DNA from: Adhaeribacter aquaticus DSM 16391
GTDB taxonomy: Bacteria; Bacteroidota; Bacteroidia; Cytophagales; Hymenobacteraceae
NCBI RefSeq assembly: GCF_000473365.1
Contig: NZ_KI421517.1
Coordinates: 3,552,634 to 3,616,633 of the forward strand
Reading direction: 5' to 3'
DNA length: 64,000 nucleotides
A program made the position numbers and the translations under genes. This document shows positions 9,229-16,848 of the stretch, in pieces. A model generated the notes under the pieces. That model was not told the origin of the DNA and did not search any database. It was given only the letters and a program-made list of their open reading frames with translations. Position 1 is the first letter of the stretch. Every line of letters begins with the position of its first letter.

Positions 9229-10479
9229 TTATGCTTTAATGAGTTGCTGACGGAGCAGATTTAAAACACTAATACTGGTGTATTCAATGTTTAGCAGCCG
9301 GGTTTTATTAAAAAATATTTTACGGGCCACGGTTTTTTCGGCATCTGCATAGGCAATCCAGATAGTGCCCACCGGTTTTTCCGGAGTACCACCACCCGGA
9401 CCGGCAATACCACTGGTAGCTAAACCAATATCCGTGTTAAGCAATAGCCGGACATTGGCCGCCATTTGGCTTACTACTTCTTCACTTACTGCTCCATGTT
9501 TTGTTAAATCCTCGGCGTTAACATCCAATTGCTTTAGTTTTATGTGATTGTGGTAGGCTAAAATACTTCCCATAAAGTATTCAGAAGAGCCGGCCACACT
9601 AGTAATTTTATGGGCTAAATGGCCTCCGGTACAGCTTTCGGCGGTGGCTACTGTAAAACCTTTTTGCCGCAACAATTGTCCTACAGCTTCTTCTAATTTT
9701 ACTTCTCCCAGCGCAAAAATATACTCTGGTATTAGTCCTTGTAAGTTTGCTACTTCTTTATCCAGCTGTTCATTTAAATTATCGGTACCATTACTGGTGC
9801 CGGTTAAGCGCAAGCGTACCCCCGTTAAAGAAGGCAAGTAGGCCAGTTTAATATTAGCTGGTAAGGCATCTTCCCAAGAAGCAATTCTTTCGGCCAAAAA
9901 TGACTCGCCAATGCCCGTTGTTTGTACCACCCGATGCTGAAGTTGAGAATTCGGGAATCTCTCAGCCAATTCTGGTAATACAATGGAGGTCATTATGCCT
10001 TTCATTTCAAAGGGCACACCCGGCATGGATACAAATATTTTACCTTCCTGCTCAAACCACATTCCTGGCGCTGTTCCCAGCACATTGGGAACTGGTGTGC
10101 AATTGGCAGGTAAAAAGGCTTGTTGGCGGTTTAAGTCGGTTAGTTCCCGGCCCCTGGAAGCAAATATCTCTGTGACATGGGCTAAAGAAGGTTCGTGCAA
10201 CTGTAACTCTGTTTTAAAAAACTGGCAGAGGGTATGTTTCGTTAAATCATCTTTAGTCGGACCTAAACCTCCCGTAATTAATATTATGGAAGTTTTTGCC
10301 TTTACCTCATTTAAAATTCTGATTATATGATCAGGGTTATCCGAAACGGAAGTAATTTGCCGAACTTTGATACCAATTTTAGATAATTCGGCCCCCATCC
10401 AGGCGGAGTTGGTATCTACTATTTGACCATACAGAATTTCGTCTCCTATGGTAATTATATCTGCTAAGATGGTTTCCAT
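9229..10479 (-). CDS. cinA: CinA family protein: molybdopterin-binding-like domain plus nicotinamide-nucleotide amidase domain
   Basis: This two-domain protein has 416 residues from the chosen ATG at 10479. The N-terminal domain (about 1-170) is COG1058/MoCF-like, with ITIGDEILYGQIVDTNSAW and GGLGPTKDDLT. The C-terminal domain (about 255-416) is the PncC amidase type, with ATAESCTGGHLAHKIT and GIAGPGGGTPEKPVGTIW. In other bacteria CinA proteins recycle NMN formed by DNA ligase and hydrolyse ADP-ribose. A longer reading from a TTG at 10500 would add seven residues. I prefer 10479 because it starts like the family and follows a good promoter box. The gene is divergent from the DUF4197 lipoprotein. 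Confidence 0.93.
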   Translation of the reverse strand: METILADIITIGDEILYGQIVDTNSAWMGAELSKIGIKVRQITSVSDNPDHIIRILNEVKAKTSIILITGGLGPTKDDLTKHTLCQFFKTELQLHEPSLAHVTEIFASRGRELTDLNRQQAFLPANCTPVPNVLGTAPGMWFEQEGKIFVSMPGVPFEMKGIMTSIVLPELAERFPNSQLQHRVVQTTGIGESFLAERIASWEDALPANIKLAYLPSLTGVRLRLTGTSNGTDNLNEQLDKEVANLQGLIPEYIFALGEVKLEEAVGQLLRQKGFTVATAESCTGGHLAHKITSVAGSSEYFMGSILAYHNHIKLKQLDVNAEDLTKHGAVSEEVVSQMAANVRLLLNTDIGLATSGIAGPGGGTPEKPVGTIWIAYADAEKTVARKIFFNKTRLLNIEYTSISVLNLLRQQLIKA

Positions 10480-10517
10480 TTTTTGGTCCGATTTATGCAA
10501 AAGCGTAAATAATAATT

Positions 10518-10525
10518 CAAAGTTA
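10518..10525 (-). promoter_or_regulatory. -7 promoter box for cinA
   Basis: On the minus strand this reads TAACTTTG, matching TAnnTTTG, 39 bases before the ATG at 10479. A transcript starting about six bases downstream would leave a leader of about 30 bases. Confidence 0.5.
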
Positions 10526-10538
10526 ACAAGATGATTTT

Positions 10539-11267
10539 ATGAGAAACTATACATTTCTGGCTTTATTTATTTTTTCTTTTGGATTTTCTTCCTGCACTTC
10601 TGCCCAGAGAATTCAATTTCCTAAATCTGTTACCGATGCCGTTAATAATAATCGACCACTTACGAATACAGAAGTAGCTAATGGTTTGAAAGAAGCATTA
10701 ACTGTAGGTATTAGTAAAGGAGCGACGGTAGCGGCTCAACCAGATGGTTATTATAAAAACTCCTTAATTCGGATACCTTTCCCACAAGATATAAGACGGG
10801 TAGAAAGCACCATGCGTAGTATTGGCATGGGCAATTTAGTAGATAACTTTGTTTTATCATTGAACAGGGCGGCTGAAGATGCGGCAACTAGTGCCAAACC
10901 AATTTTTATTAGTGCCATCAGGCAATTAACTATTAAAGATGTTTGGGGTATTTTAACCGGCGATAGAGATGCTGCTACGCAATATTTAAAGCGCACTACC
11001 AGCGATCAGTTGCTTCTTGCCTTTACACCTAAAATTCAGGCTTCTCTAGATAAAGTAAATGCTACTAAATATTATTCAGAACTAATTAACAATTATAATA
11101 GAGTGCCTATGGTGCAAAAAGTTAACCCTGATTTAACTAATTATGCGAGCCAAAAGGCAATTGATGGGTTATTTGTTCTGGTAGCTCAGGAAGAAGCAAA
11201 TATTAGGGAGAATCCGATTGCCCGCACTACCCAATTACTAAAACGCGTGTTTGGCCGGCAAAACTAA
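10539..11267 (+). CDS. DUF4197 family lipoprotein
   Basis: This 242-residue protein has a signal peptide whose hydrophobic part ends in FSSC, so Cys19 is the probable lipidated residue. The rest is helical and matches what I know of the DUF4197 family: LTNTEVANGLKEAL near the mature N-terminus, the GYYKNSLIRIPFP block, and SIGMGNLVDNF followed by LNRAAEDAA. Family members are found across Proteobacteria and Bacteroidota, often periplasmic, with no established function. It is a single-gene unit divergent from cinA, closed by a bidirectional terminator. Confidence 0.88.
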   Translation: MRNYTFLALFIFSFGFSSCTSAQRIQFPKSVTDAVNNNRPLTNTEVANGLKEALTVGISKGATVAAQPDGYYKNSLIRIPFPQDIRRVESTMRSIGMGNLVDNFVLSLNRAAEDAATSAKPIFISAIRQLTIKDVWGILTGDRDAATQYLKRTTSDQLLLAFTPKIQASLDKVNATKYYSELINNYNRVPMVQKVNPDLTNYASQKAIDGLFVLVAQEEANIRENPIARTTQLLKRVFGRQN

Positions 11268-11280
11268 GGACCAAGAACAT

Positions 11281-11320
11281 AAAGAAAACGGCAGCTTCTT
11301 ATAGAGCTGCCGTTTTCTTT
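11281..11320. terminator. Bidirectional terminator
   Basis: A perfect 16-bp stem (11281-11296 with 11305-11320; core ACGGCAGCT/AGCTGCCGT) has an 8-base loop. It is A-rich on the left and T-rich on the right. It ends both the DUF4197 gene and the lpx operon. Confidence 0.92.
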
Positions 11321-11347
11321 TATATAATAATAAAAGAAAATGCGGTG

Positions 11348-11983
11348 TTAGGATCTGTTAGCAGGGGAATAATGATAGTCTGTAATTCTAATTAATTCGT
11401 CACAAAAGCTGTATTCGTGTTCTATATTTGAGGATACAATTACTAACTTTTGTTTACGGTTTTGATTTACATGTTCCAAGTACCAATCTATTCCTTCCTG
11501 ATCCAGATTGGTAGTTGGCTCATCCAGCAGCAGGAGAGGAGCATCTGTATAAATCGCTAATCCTAATTTTAACCGTTGCTTCATGCCAGAAGAGAAATCT
11601 TTTACAAATTTATGTTTAGCCTTCTGCAGATAAAGCCGATCAATTAAATCTTCTTTATCTTTAGTAAGCATCTGGCGGAAATGCATGTGGTAACTTAGCA
11701 ATTCTGTTAAAGTAAATTCCTCAATAAGTTCCAGGTAAGGGGCGGTAAAAGATAATTGCCGAAAAAGATGATCTACCTCTATTGGTTTACCATTAATGGA
11801 ATGAGAAAGGGTACCTTCGCTAGTGCTAAGGTACCCGGAAAGAATATTTAATAAAGTTGATTTGCCAGAACCATTATGTCCCAGAATAGCATAAGCTTTT
11901 TCTGGGCTGAATTCATAAGAAAAGTTCCGGAAGATCCACTCGTAGTTAAAGCGTTTGCCTAAACCGGAGGTTTTAATCTGCAT
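11348..11983 (-). CDS. ABC transporter ATP-binding protein
   Basis: This 211-residue nucleotide-binding subunit has Walker A GHNGSGKST at 35-43, signature FSSGMKQRLKLGLA, Walker B PLLLLDEPTTNLD and a D-loop. It resembles the short CcmA-like ATPases. It overlaps the 3' end of lpxA by 11 bases, so the two are translationally coupled, and it is the last gene of the lipid A operon. No permease gene is adjacent. It is not an obvious LptB by sequence: it is shorter and lacks that family's typical C-terminal tail. Its partner and cargo are unknown. Confidence 0.88.
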   Translation of the reverse strand: MQIKTSGLGKRFNYEWIFRNFSYEFSPEKAYAILGHNGSGKSTLLNILSGYLSTSEGTLSHSINGKPIEVDHLFRQLSFTAPYLELIEEFTLTELLSYHMHFRQMLTKDKEDLIDRLYLQKAKHKFVKDFSSGMKQRLKLGLAIYTDAPLLLLDEPTTNLDQEGIDWYLEHVNQNRKQKLVIVSSNIEHEYSFCDELIRITDYHYSPANRS

Positions 11984-12767
11984 CTTTTGGAGTATACCCT
12001 CTAATTACACCACGTTCTGAACTACGGAAAAAGTTTACAATTTCATCTCTTTCGTCGCTTGGTGGCAAATCTAATTCTATCTTATCCAGAGCCGCTGCGT
12101 AATTTAATCCGTTTAAAAATAAGATGCGGTAAATTTGCTGTATTTCGTTAATTTTTTCATTGGTATAACCTCTCCGGCGCAACCCTACCGAGTTGATACC
12201 CGCATAAGAAAGAGGTTCTCGGGCAGCTTTTATAAAAGGTGGCACATCTTTCCGAACTAAAGAACCTCCACCTATCATGGTATGGGCGCCAATTTTTACA
12301 AACTGTTGTACCGCAGTTGTACCGCCAATGAAAACAAAATCTTGTATTTCTATATGGCCTGCCAGCTGAACTGAGTTGGCTACAATTACACTATCTCCAA
12401 TGATGCAATCGTGCGCCACGTGAACATAAGCCATAATCAGGCAGTTGCTACCAATTTTGGTAGTGTTTTTATCTAAGGCTGTTCCACGGTTAATAGTTAC
12501 GCACTCCCGGATAACAGTATTATCGCCAATCTGAACGGTGCTTGGTTCGCCTTTATATTTTAAATCCTGAGGAGCGGCAGAAATAACTGCTCCGGGATAT
12601 ATTTTACAATTTTTACCAATTCTGGCGCCCTCCATAATAGTTACGTTGGGCCCTATCCAGGTGCCTTCGCCAATCTCTACATTTTTATAAATAGTAGAAA
12701 ATGGCTCAACTACTGCATTCTCTGCAATTTTGGCCTCCGGATGTATATATGCTAAAGGTTGGTTCAT
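11973..12767 (-). CDS. lpxA: Acyl-ACP--UDP-N-acetylglucosamine O-acyltransferase
   Basis: This enzyme performs the first step of lipid A synthesis, adding a 3-hydroxyacyl chain to UDP-GlcNAc. The 264-residue protein has the left-handed beta-helix hexapeptide pattern over about 1-185, and a C-terminal helical domain containing GLRRRGYTNEKINEIQ. His119 in HVAHDC corresponds to the catalytic His125 of E. coli LpxA. It lies in the order lpxD-lpxC/fabZ-lpxA. A 161-bp gap with AT-rich inverted repeats separates it from lpxC, so it may also have an internal promoter. Confidence 0.95.
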   Translation of the reverse strand: MNQPLAYIHPEAKIAENAVVEPFSTIYKNVEIGEGTWIGPNVTIMEGARIGKNCKIYPGAVISAAPQDLKYKGEPSTVQIGDNTVIRECVTINRGTALDKNTTKIGSNCLIMAYVHVAHDCIIGDSVIVANSVQLAGHIEIQDFVFIGGTTAVQQFVKIGAHTMIGGGSLVRKDVPPFIKAAREPLSYAGINSVGLRRRGYTNEKINEIQQIYRILFLNGLNYAAALDKIELDLPPSDERDEIVNFFRSSERGVIRGYTPKDAD

Positions 12768-12777
12768 TTTTCCTTTA

Positions 12778-12925
12778 AATTAGAAATTATGAATTCAGAA
12801 CTAGAATCTTTATTCAATTTACGCCAGGCTGTTAAGCACTAAGGTTTAAAGAATTTAACTTTCAGAAATCAAAAGGATCAAAACCTCTAATTATTTCTAA
12901 TTCAATAATTTCTAATTCCTAATTT
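12778..12925. repeat. AT-rich imperfect inverted repeats in the lpxC-lpxA gap
   Basis: The left end (about 12778-12800) contains AATTAGAAATTATGAATTC. The right end (about 12886-12923), read on the opposite strand, contains AATTAGAAATTATTGAATTAG, and that unit is nearly repeated in tandem. The two ends flank about 90 bases of unremarkable sequence. It could be a remnant of a small palindromic element or chance in AT-rich DNA. Confidence 0.4.
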
Positions 12926-12928
12926 ATT

Positions 12929-14326
12929 TTATACGTTATCTTTTCTAACTATGCTTGCCGACATTTCGGCTTCCATCACCATTTTCCCATTTACGAAAGC
13001 CTGACCCTGCATTTTGGCAATGCCACGCTTAATGGGAGCCAGTAACCAACATTTAAAAATAATGGTATCGCCAGGTATTACTTTTCTCCGGAAACGGCAC
13101 TTATCAACCCCCAGAAAATAGGTCCAGTAATTTTCAGGATCAGGTACAGTACTCAAAACCAAAATTCCACCCGTTTGAGCCATAGACTCAATCTGGTAAA
13201 CGCCCGGATATACAGGATTACCAGGGAAATGGCCCTGAAACTGGGGCTCGTTCATGGTAACGTTTTTTACGCCTATTACTGTGTTACCATCCAGGTATAT
13301 AATTTTATCTATTAAAACAAAAGGAAACCGGTGAGGTAATGTTTGGACAATTTTATTAATGTCCATTACCGATTCTTTCTTTGGATCGTAAATGGGTACA
13401 TTCTGGATGGCCGCATCCTGCATTACCTTCTTGATTTTTTTGGCAAAGCCCACATTAGCAGCATGGCCTGGGCGGGCAGCTAAAATCTGCCCTTTTAATG
13501 GCCGACCAATCAAGGCCAAGTCACCAATTAAATCTAAAAGTTTGTGTCTGGCTGGCTCATTTTTATAACGTAAATCTACATTATTTAAAATGCCTTCCTT
13601 TTTTACCTCCACTTTTGGCTTGCGCAGCAAGGTTGCCAAGTTTTCTAATTCTTCTTCTGTAACTACGCGGTCTACTACTACAATGGCATTATTTAAATCG
13701 CCACCTTTAATCAGATTTTGCTTATACAGGGTTTCTAGCTCGTGTAAAAAGCAGAAGGTACGGCAAGAAGCAATTTCAGTAGGGAATTGATTTATATCCG
13801 TAATTGAAGCGTGCTGGCTTCCTAATACCGGGGACTGGTAATCAACCATAACCGTAAGCCGATAATCGTCTAAAGGCAGTGCGGCCATTTCAACTTCACG
13901 TTCACTGTCTTTATAAAATATACCTTGCGGAATTTCAAAATAATTGCGCAGGGCATTTTGTTCTTCCAGACCAACTTCCTGAAAAGCAGTAACAAAATCA
14001 ATAGAACTGCCATCCATAATAGGCGGCTCAGGCCCATCTAACTGAATCAGCACATTGTCAATTTGCATTCCAACCAAGGCAGCTAAAGTGTGCTCTACGG
14101 TATTGATACGTGCACCATTTTTTTCTATAGTAGTGCCACGGGAAAGGTCTACCACATTGTCCACGTCCGCATCCACTATGGGCTGTCCTGGTAAATCTAT
14201 TCGCTGAAACTTATATCCGTGATTAGTTGGTGCAGGTAAAAATGTCATGTTCGCCATCACACCGGTATGAAGGCCAATGCCTGAAACAGTTACCGGAGCT
14301 TTGATGGTGTGTTGTTTTTCATTCAT
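12929..14326 (-). CDS. lpxC/fabZ: Bifunctional UDP-3-O-acyl-N-acetylglucosamine deacetylase / 3-hydroxyacyl-ACP dehydratase
   Basis: This natural fusion of 465 residues is typical of Bacteroidota. The N-terminal LpxC part (about 1-305) deacetylates UDP-3-O-acyl-GlcNAc, the committed step of lipid A synthesis. Its zinc ligands are His79 (VEHTLAAL), His261 and Asp265 (HKLLDLIGDL), and His288 is the catalytic histidine in PGHAAN. The C-terminal FabZ part (about 322-465) dehydrates 3-hydroxyacyl-ACP, with His366 in GHFPGNP and Glu380 in YQIESMAQ. The fused activities compete for the 3-hydroxyacyl-ACP pool, so the fusion may help balance lipid A and fatty acid synthesis. It lies directly downstream of lpxD with a 26-base gap. 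Confidence 0.97.
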   Translation of the reverse strand: MNEKQHTIKAPVTVSGIGLHTGVMANMTFLPAPTNHGYKFQRIDLPGQPIVDADVDNVVDLSRGTTIEKNGARINTVEHTLAALVGMQIDNVLIQLDGPEPPIMDGSSIDFVTAFQEVGLEEQNALRNYFEIPQGIFYKDSEREVEMAALPLDDYRLTVMVDYQSPVLGSQHASITDINQFPTEIASCRTFCFLHELETLYKQNLIKGGDLNNAIVVVDRVVTEEELENLATLLRKPKVEVKKEGILNNVDLRYKNEPARHKLLDLIGDLALIGRPLKGQILAARPGHAANVGFAKKIKKVMQDAAIQNVPIYDPKKESVMDINKIVQTLPHRFPFVLIDKIIYLDGNTVIGVKNVTMNEPQFQGHFPGNPVYPGVYQIESMAQTGGILVLSTVPDPENYWTYFLGVDKCRFRRKVIPGDTIIFKCWLLAPIKRGIAKMQGQAFVNGKMVMEAEMSASIVRKDNV

Positions 14327-14352
14327 GCGTTTGCTCTAAATAATGGGCAAAG

Positions 14353-15375
14353 TTATTTTTTTTCTTTGAGTTCAAATAATTGTTTTTCCAGATCGGGTAA
14401 TTTCCGGAATACAGCTAAGGCACGTAGGTTCTGTTTGTAATCAAAAGCAGGGGAGCCCTGAATGATAGTGCCGGATTTGGTAACGTTCTTAGAAACACCT
14501 GATTGAGCACCTACAATTGTTTTATCGGCAATGGAAATATGACCTACAATGCCTACCTGACCCGCTATTGTGCAGTAGTTTCCTATTTTGGAGGAGCCGG
14601 AAATTCCAGTTTGAGAAGCAATAACGGTGTGTTTACCTACTTCCACATTATGAGCAATCTGAACCAGATTATCAATCTTAGTTCCTTCATGAATAATAGT
14701 AGAACCTAATGTAGCACAGTCAATGGTGGTATTGGCCCCAATATTTACGTTGTCTTCCAGTACTACATTTCCGGTTTGTGGAATATCACGGTAGGTACCA
14801 TCTTTTTGAGGGGCAAACCCAAAGCCCGGACTGCCAATTACGGCTCCGGCATGAACAGTACACTTATTGCCAATTACTGTTTTGCCGTAAATTTTGGCGC
14901 CAGCAAAGATGGTAGTATTGTCGCCTATACGTACATTATCACCTATATAAGCCTGTGGGTAAATTTTTACATTATGGCCTAAGGTACAATTTTGGCCAAT
15001 ATAGGAGAATGCGCCACGGTAGTGATTTTCGCCAATGGTCGAGTTTTCGCCTATAAAGCAAGGCTGTTCTACCCCGGTTTTCAAAGACGCTAAAGCCTCT
15101 TCGTATTTTTCTAACAGAACCGTAAAGCTTAAATAAGGATCATCTACCCGGATGAGGGCTGTGGTAACCGGTTGTTTTAATTCTAAACTTTTAGCTACAA
15201 TTACGGCCGTCGCTCCGGTGGTATATAAGAATGGTTCGTATTTCAGGTTTGATAAAAAGGCTAGCGAACCTTCCTGGGCGTCTTCTATCTTCGCTAATTC
15301 CCGGATTTTGCCAGCTGCATTACCTTCAACCAGGCCTCCCAGCAATTCAGCTATTTGTCCGACAGTAAATTCCAT
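14353..15375 (-). CDS. lpxD: UDP-3-O-acylglucosamine N-acyltransferase
   Basis: This enzyme performs the third step of lipid A synthesis, N-acylating UDP-3-O-acylglucosamine. The 340-residue protein has the LpxD N-terminal uridine-binding domain (about 1-105, starting MEFTVGQIAELLGG, with EGSLAFLSNLKYEP). A long hexapeptide-repeat helix follows, with the catalytic histidine in DNLVQIAHNVEVG, then a short helical C-terminus. Length and order match the family. It is the second gene of the minus-strand operon, 25 bases after the HD gene. Confidence 0.96.
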   Translation of the reverse strand: MEFTVGQIAELLGGLVEGNAAGKIRELAKIEDAQEGSLAFLSNLKYEPFLYTTGATAVIVAKSLELKQPVTTALIRVDDPYLSFTVLLEKYEEALASLKTGVEQPCFIGENSTIGENHYRGAFSYIGQNCTLGHNVKIYPQAYIGDNVRIGDNTTIFAGAKIYGKTVIGNKCTVHAGAVIGSPGFGFAPQKDGTYRDIPQTGNVVLEDNVNIGANTTIDCATLGSTIIHEGTKIDNLVQIAHNVEVGKHTVIASQTGISGSSKIGNYCTIAGQVGIVGHISIADKTIVGAQSGVSKNVTKSGTIIQGSPAFDYKQNLRALAVFRKLPDLEKQLFELKEKK

Positions 15376-15400
15376 GCTGTAAAATTAGTAAACTATTTCT

Positions 15401-16630
15401 TTAAACCGCGATTTCTTTCGGATAGCAAACGTAATACTTTTCCACTTTTTTACTAAGTGCCCGGATGTTAGGTAAATCAGAAGCTTCTGCTACATCTCTT
15501 ATTTCACCGTATTTAGACAAAATATCAATCGAACCACTGGACGAAACATAAGCACTGTTACTAATCTGACCCGTAATCATTAAATAACGTACCTCTGGCT
15601 CATCTACCTTAAAATGCTCCTGTACCAGTTCAGAAATACCCAGCAGCATATCTTCATCAAATGGGGTAGGAGATACCATAATTTTAAAAAGCTTTCTTTT
15701 TAGCATGCAATCTGCCATAAAAGAAAGAATTTTATCTGGATGGCGGCCCCAGCTTTTAATGCCATTCCATATATCATAATCATCCAGACTGGTAAACCTA
15801 TCTAATATTTTATCGTCCCGGTGGAAATCATCGATGGTTATATTCTGAGATAAAAAGTATAGTAAGGCCGGATTGGCCGGAACCTCAATACCTGCCTGAA
15901 CCAGTTGGCGGGCTCGTTCGATTAGGCGGATAAGCATATTCTCGGCACTTAAAACGGTCTTATGTAAATAAACCTGCCAATACATAACCCGCCGGGATAC
16001 CAGAAAATTTTCAATGCTGTAGATAGCTTTCTCTTCCATTACCAGCTTTCCTTCGTGCACATCCATCATTTTTAAAAGGCGATTGGAGCCAATATTGCCT
16101 TCCGAAACACCGGTATAAAAGCTGTCCCGGTTCAGGTAATCGAGCCGGTCTACATCTAATTGACTGGAAACCAATTGGTGGAAAAAGGGCCGGTTATATT
16201 CGCCTGTAAAAATCTCAATGGCCAAATCTAAACGATTATTAAATTCATCATTTAGTTTATTCATCAGAAATAATGAAATTTCTTCGTGGTTTACATCGGT
16301 AAAGATGGAGGTCTCCAAGGCATGCGAAAACGGGCCATGGCCAATGTCATGCAATAATATAGCTAATAATGAAGCTTCCCATTCTCTTTCAGATATTGGC
16401 GTATTTTTACCACGCAAAGTCTGAAGGGCGCTCTCCATTAAATGCATAGCTCCCAAGGCATGGTGGAAACGGGTATGCAAAGCGCCCGGGTATACAAAAT
16501 CCGTGAGCCCTAATTGTTTTATGCGGCGAAGGCGCTGAAAATAAGGATGTTCAATGATATCGAACAATAAATCAGAGTGAACGGTAATGAAACCGTAAAC
16601 CGGGTCGTTAAATATTTTTTTTTTGTTCAA
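15401..16630 (-). CDS. HD-domain phosphohydrolase
   Basis: This 409-residue protein belongs to the dGTPase-like HD superfamily (COG1078). Metal-binding residues are visible: His56/57 in HTRFHHALGA, His94-Asp95 in LLHDIGHGPFSH, and a later Asp in SSQLDVDRLDYLNRDS. Homologues act as nucleotide triphosphohydrolases, but this substrate is unknown. Translation must start at a TTG (16630), because no ATG or GTG lies in frame nearby and the sequence from there (KIFNDPVYGFITV) matches the family start. It leads the lpx operon, an arrangement I believe recurs in Bacteroidota. Confidence 0.9.
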   Translation of the reverse strand: MNKKKIFNDPVYGFITVHSDLLFDIIEHPYFQRLRRIKQLGLTDFVYPGALHTRFHHALGAMHLMESALQTLRGKNTPISEREWEASLLAILLHDIGHGPFSHALETSIFTDVNHEEISLFLMNKLNDEFNNRLDLAIEIFTGEYNRPFFHQLVSSQLDVDRLDYLNRDSFYTGVSEGNIGSNRLLKMMDVHEGKLVMEEKAIYSIENFLVSRRVMYWQVYLHKTVLSAENMLIRLIERARQLVQAGIEVPANPALLYFLSQNITIDDFHRDDKILDRFTSLDDYDIWNGIKSWGRHPDKILSFMADCMLKRKLFKIMVSPTPFDEDMLLGISELVQEHFKVDEPEVRYLMITGQISNSAYVSSSGSIDILSKYGEIRDVAEASDLPNIRALSKKVEKYYVCYPKEIAV

Positions 16631-16754
16631 GCTAAAACTAAGTTGTCCGTTGTTCGTTGTCGACGTATAAAATAAGCTAAGGAATAATCCATAATCAGAA
16701 TCAGTATTAGTTTTGTCAATTTTATGAACAACAATAAAACATCGTAATAACTCG

Positions 16755-16762
16755 TATGTTTG
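16755..16762 (+). promoter_or_regulatory. Candidate -7 promoter box for porX
   Basis: TATGTTTG matches TAnnTTTG and lies 93 bases before the porX ATG, in the 218-bp divergent region shared with the lpx operon. Confidence 0.4.
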
Positions 16763-16848
16763 CTAATGTTATAAAATAAGAAAATCAACTATATTGATTT
16801 AAGCTATTGCTAAAACCTGATTACCGAACTACTACTATTAATAAAACT

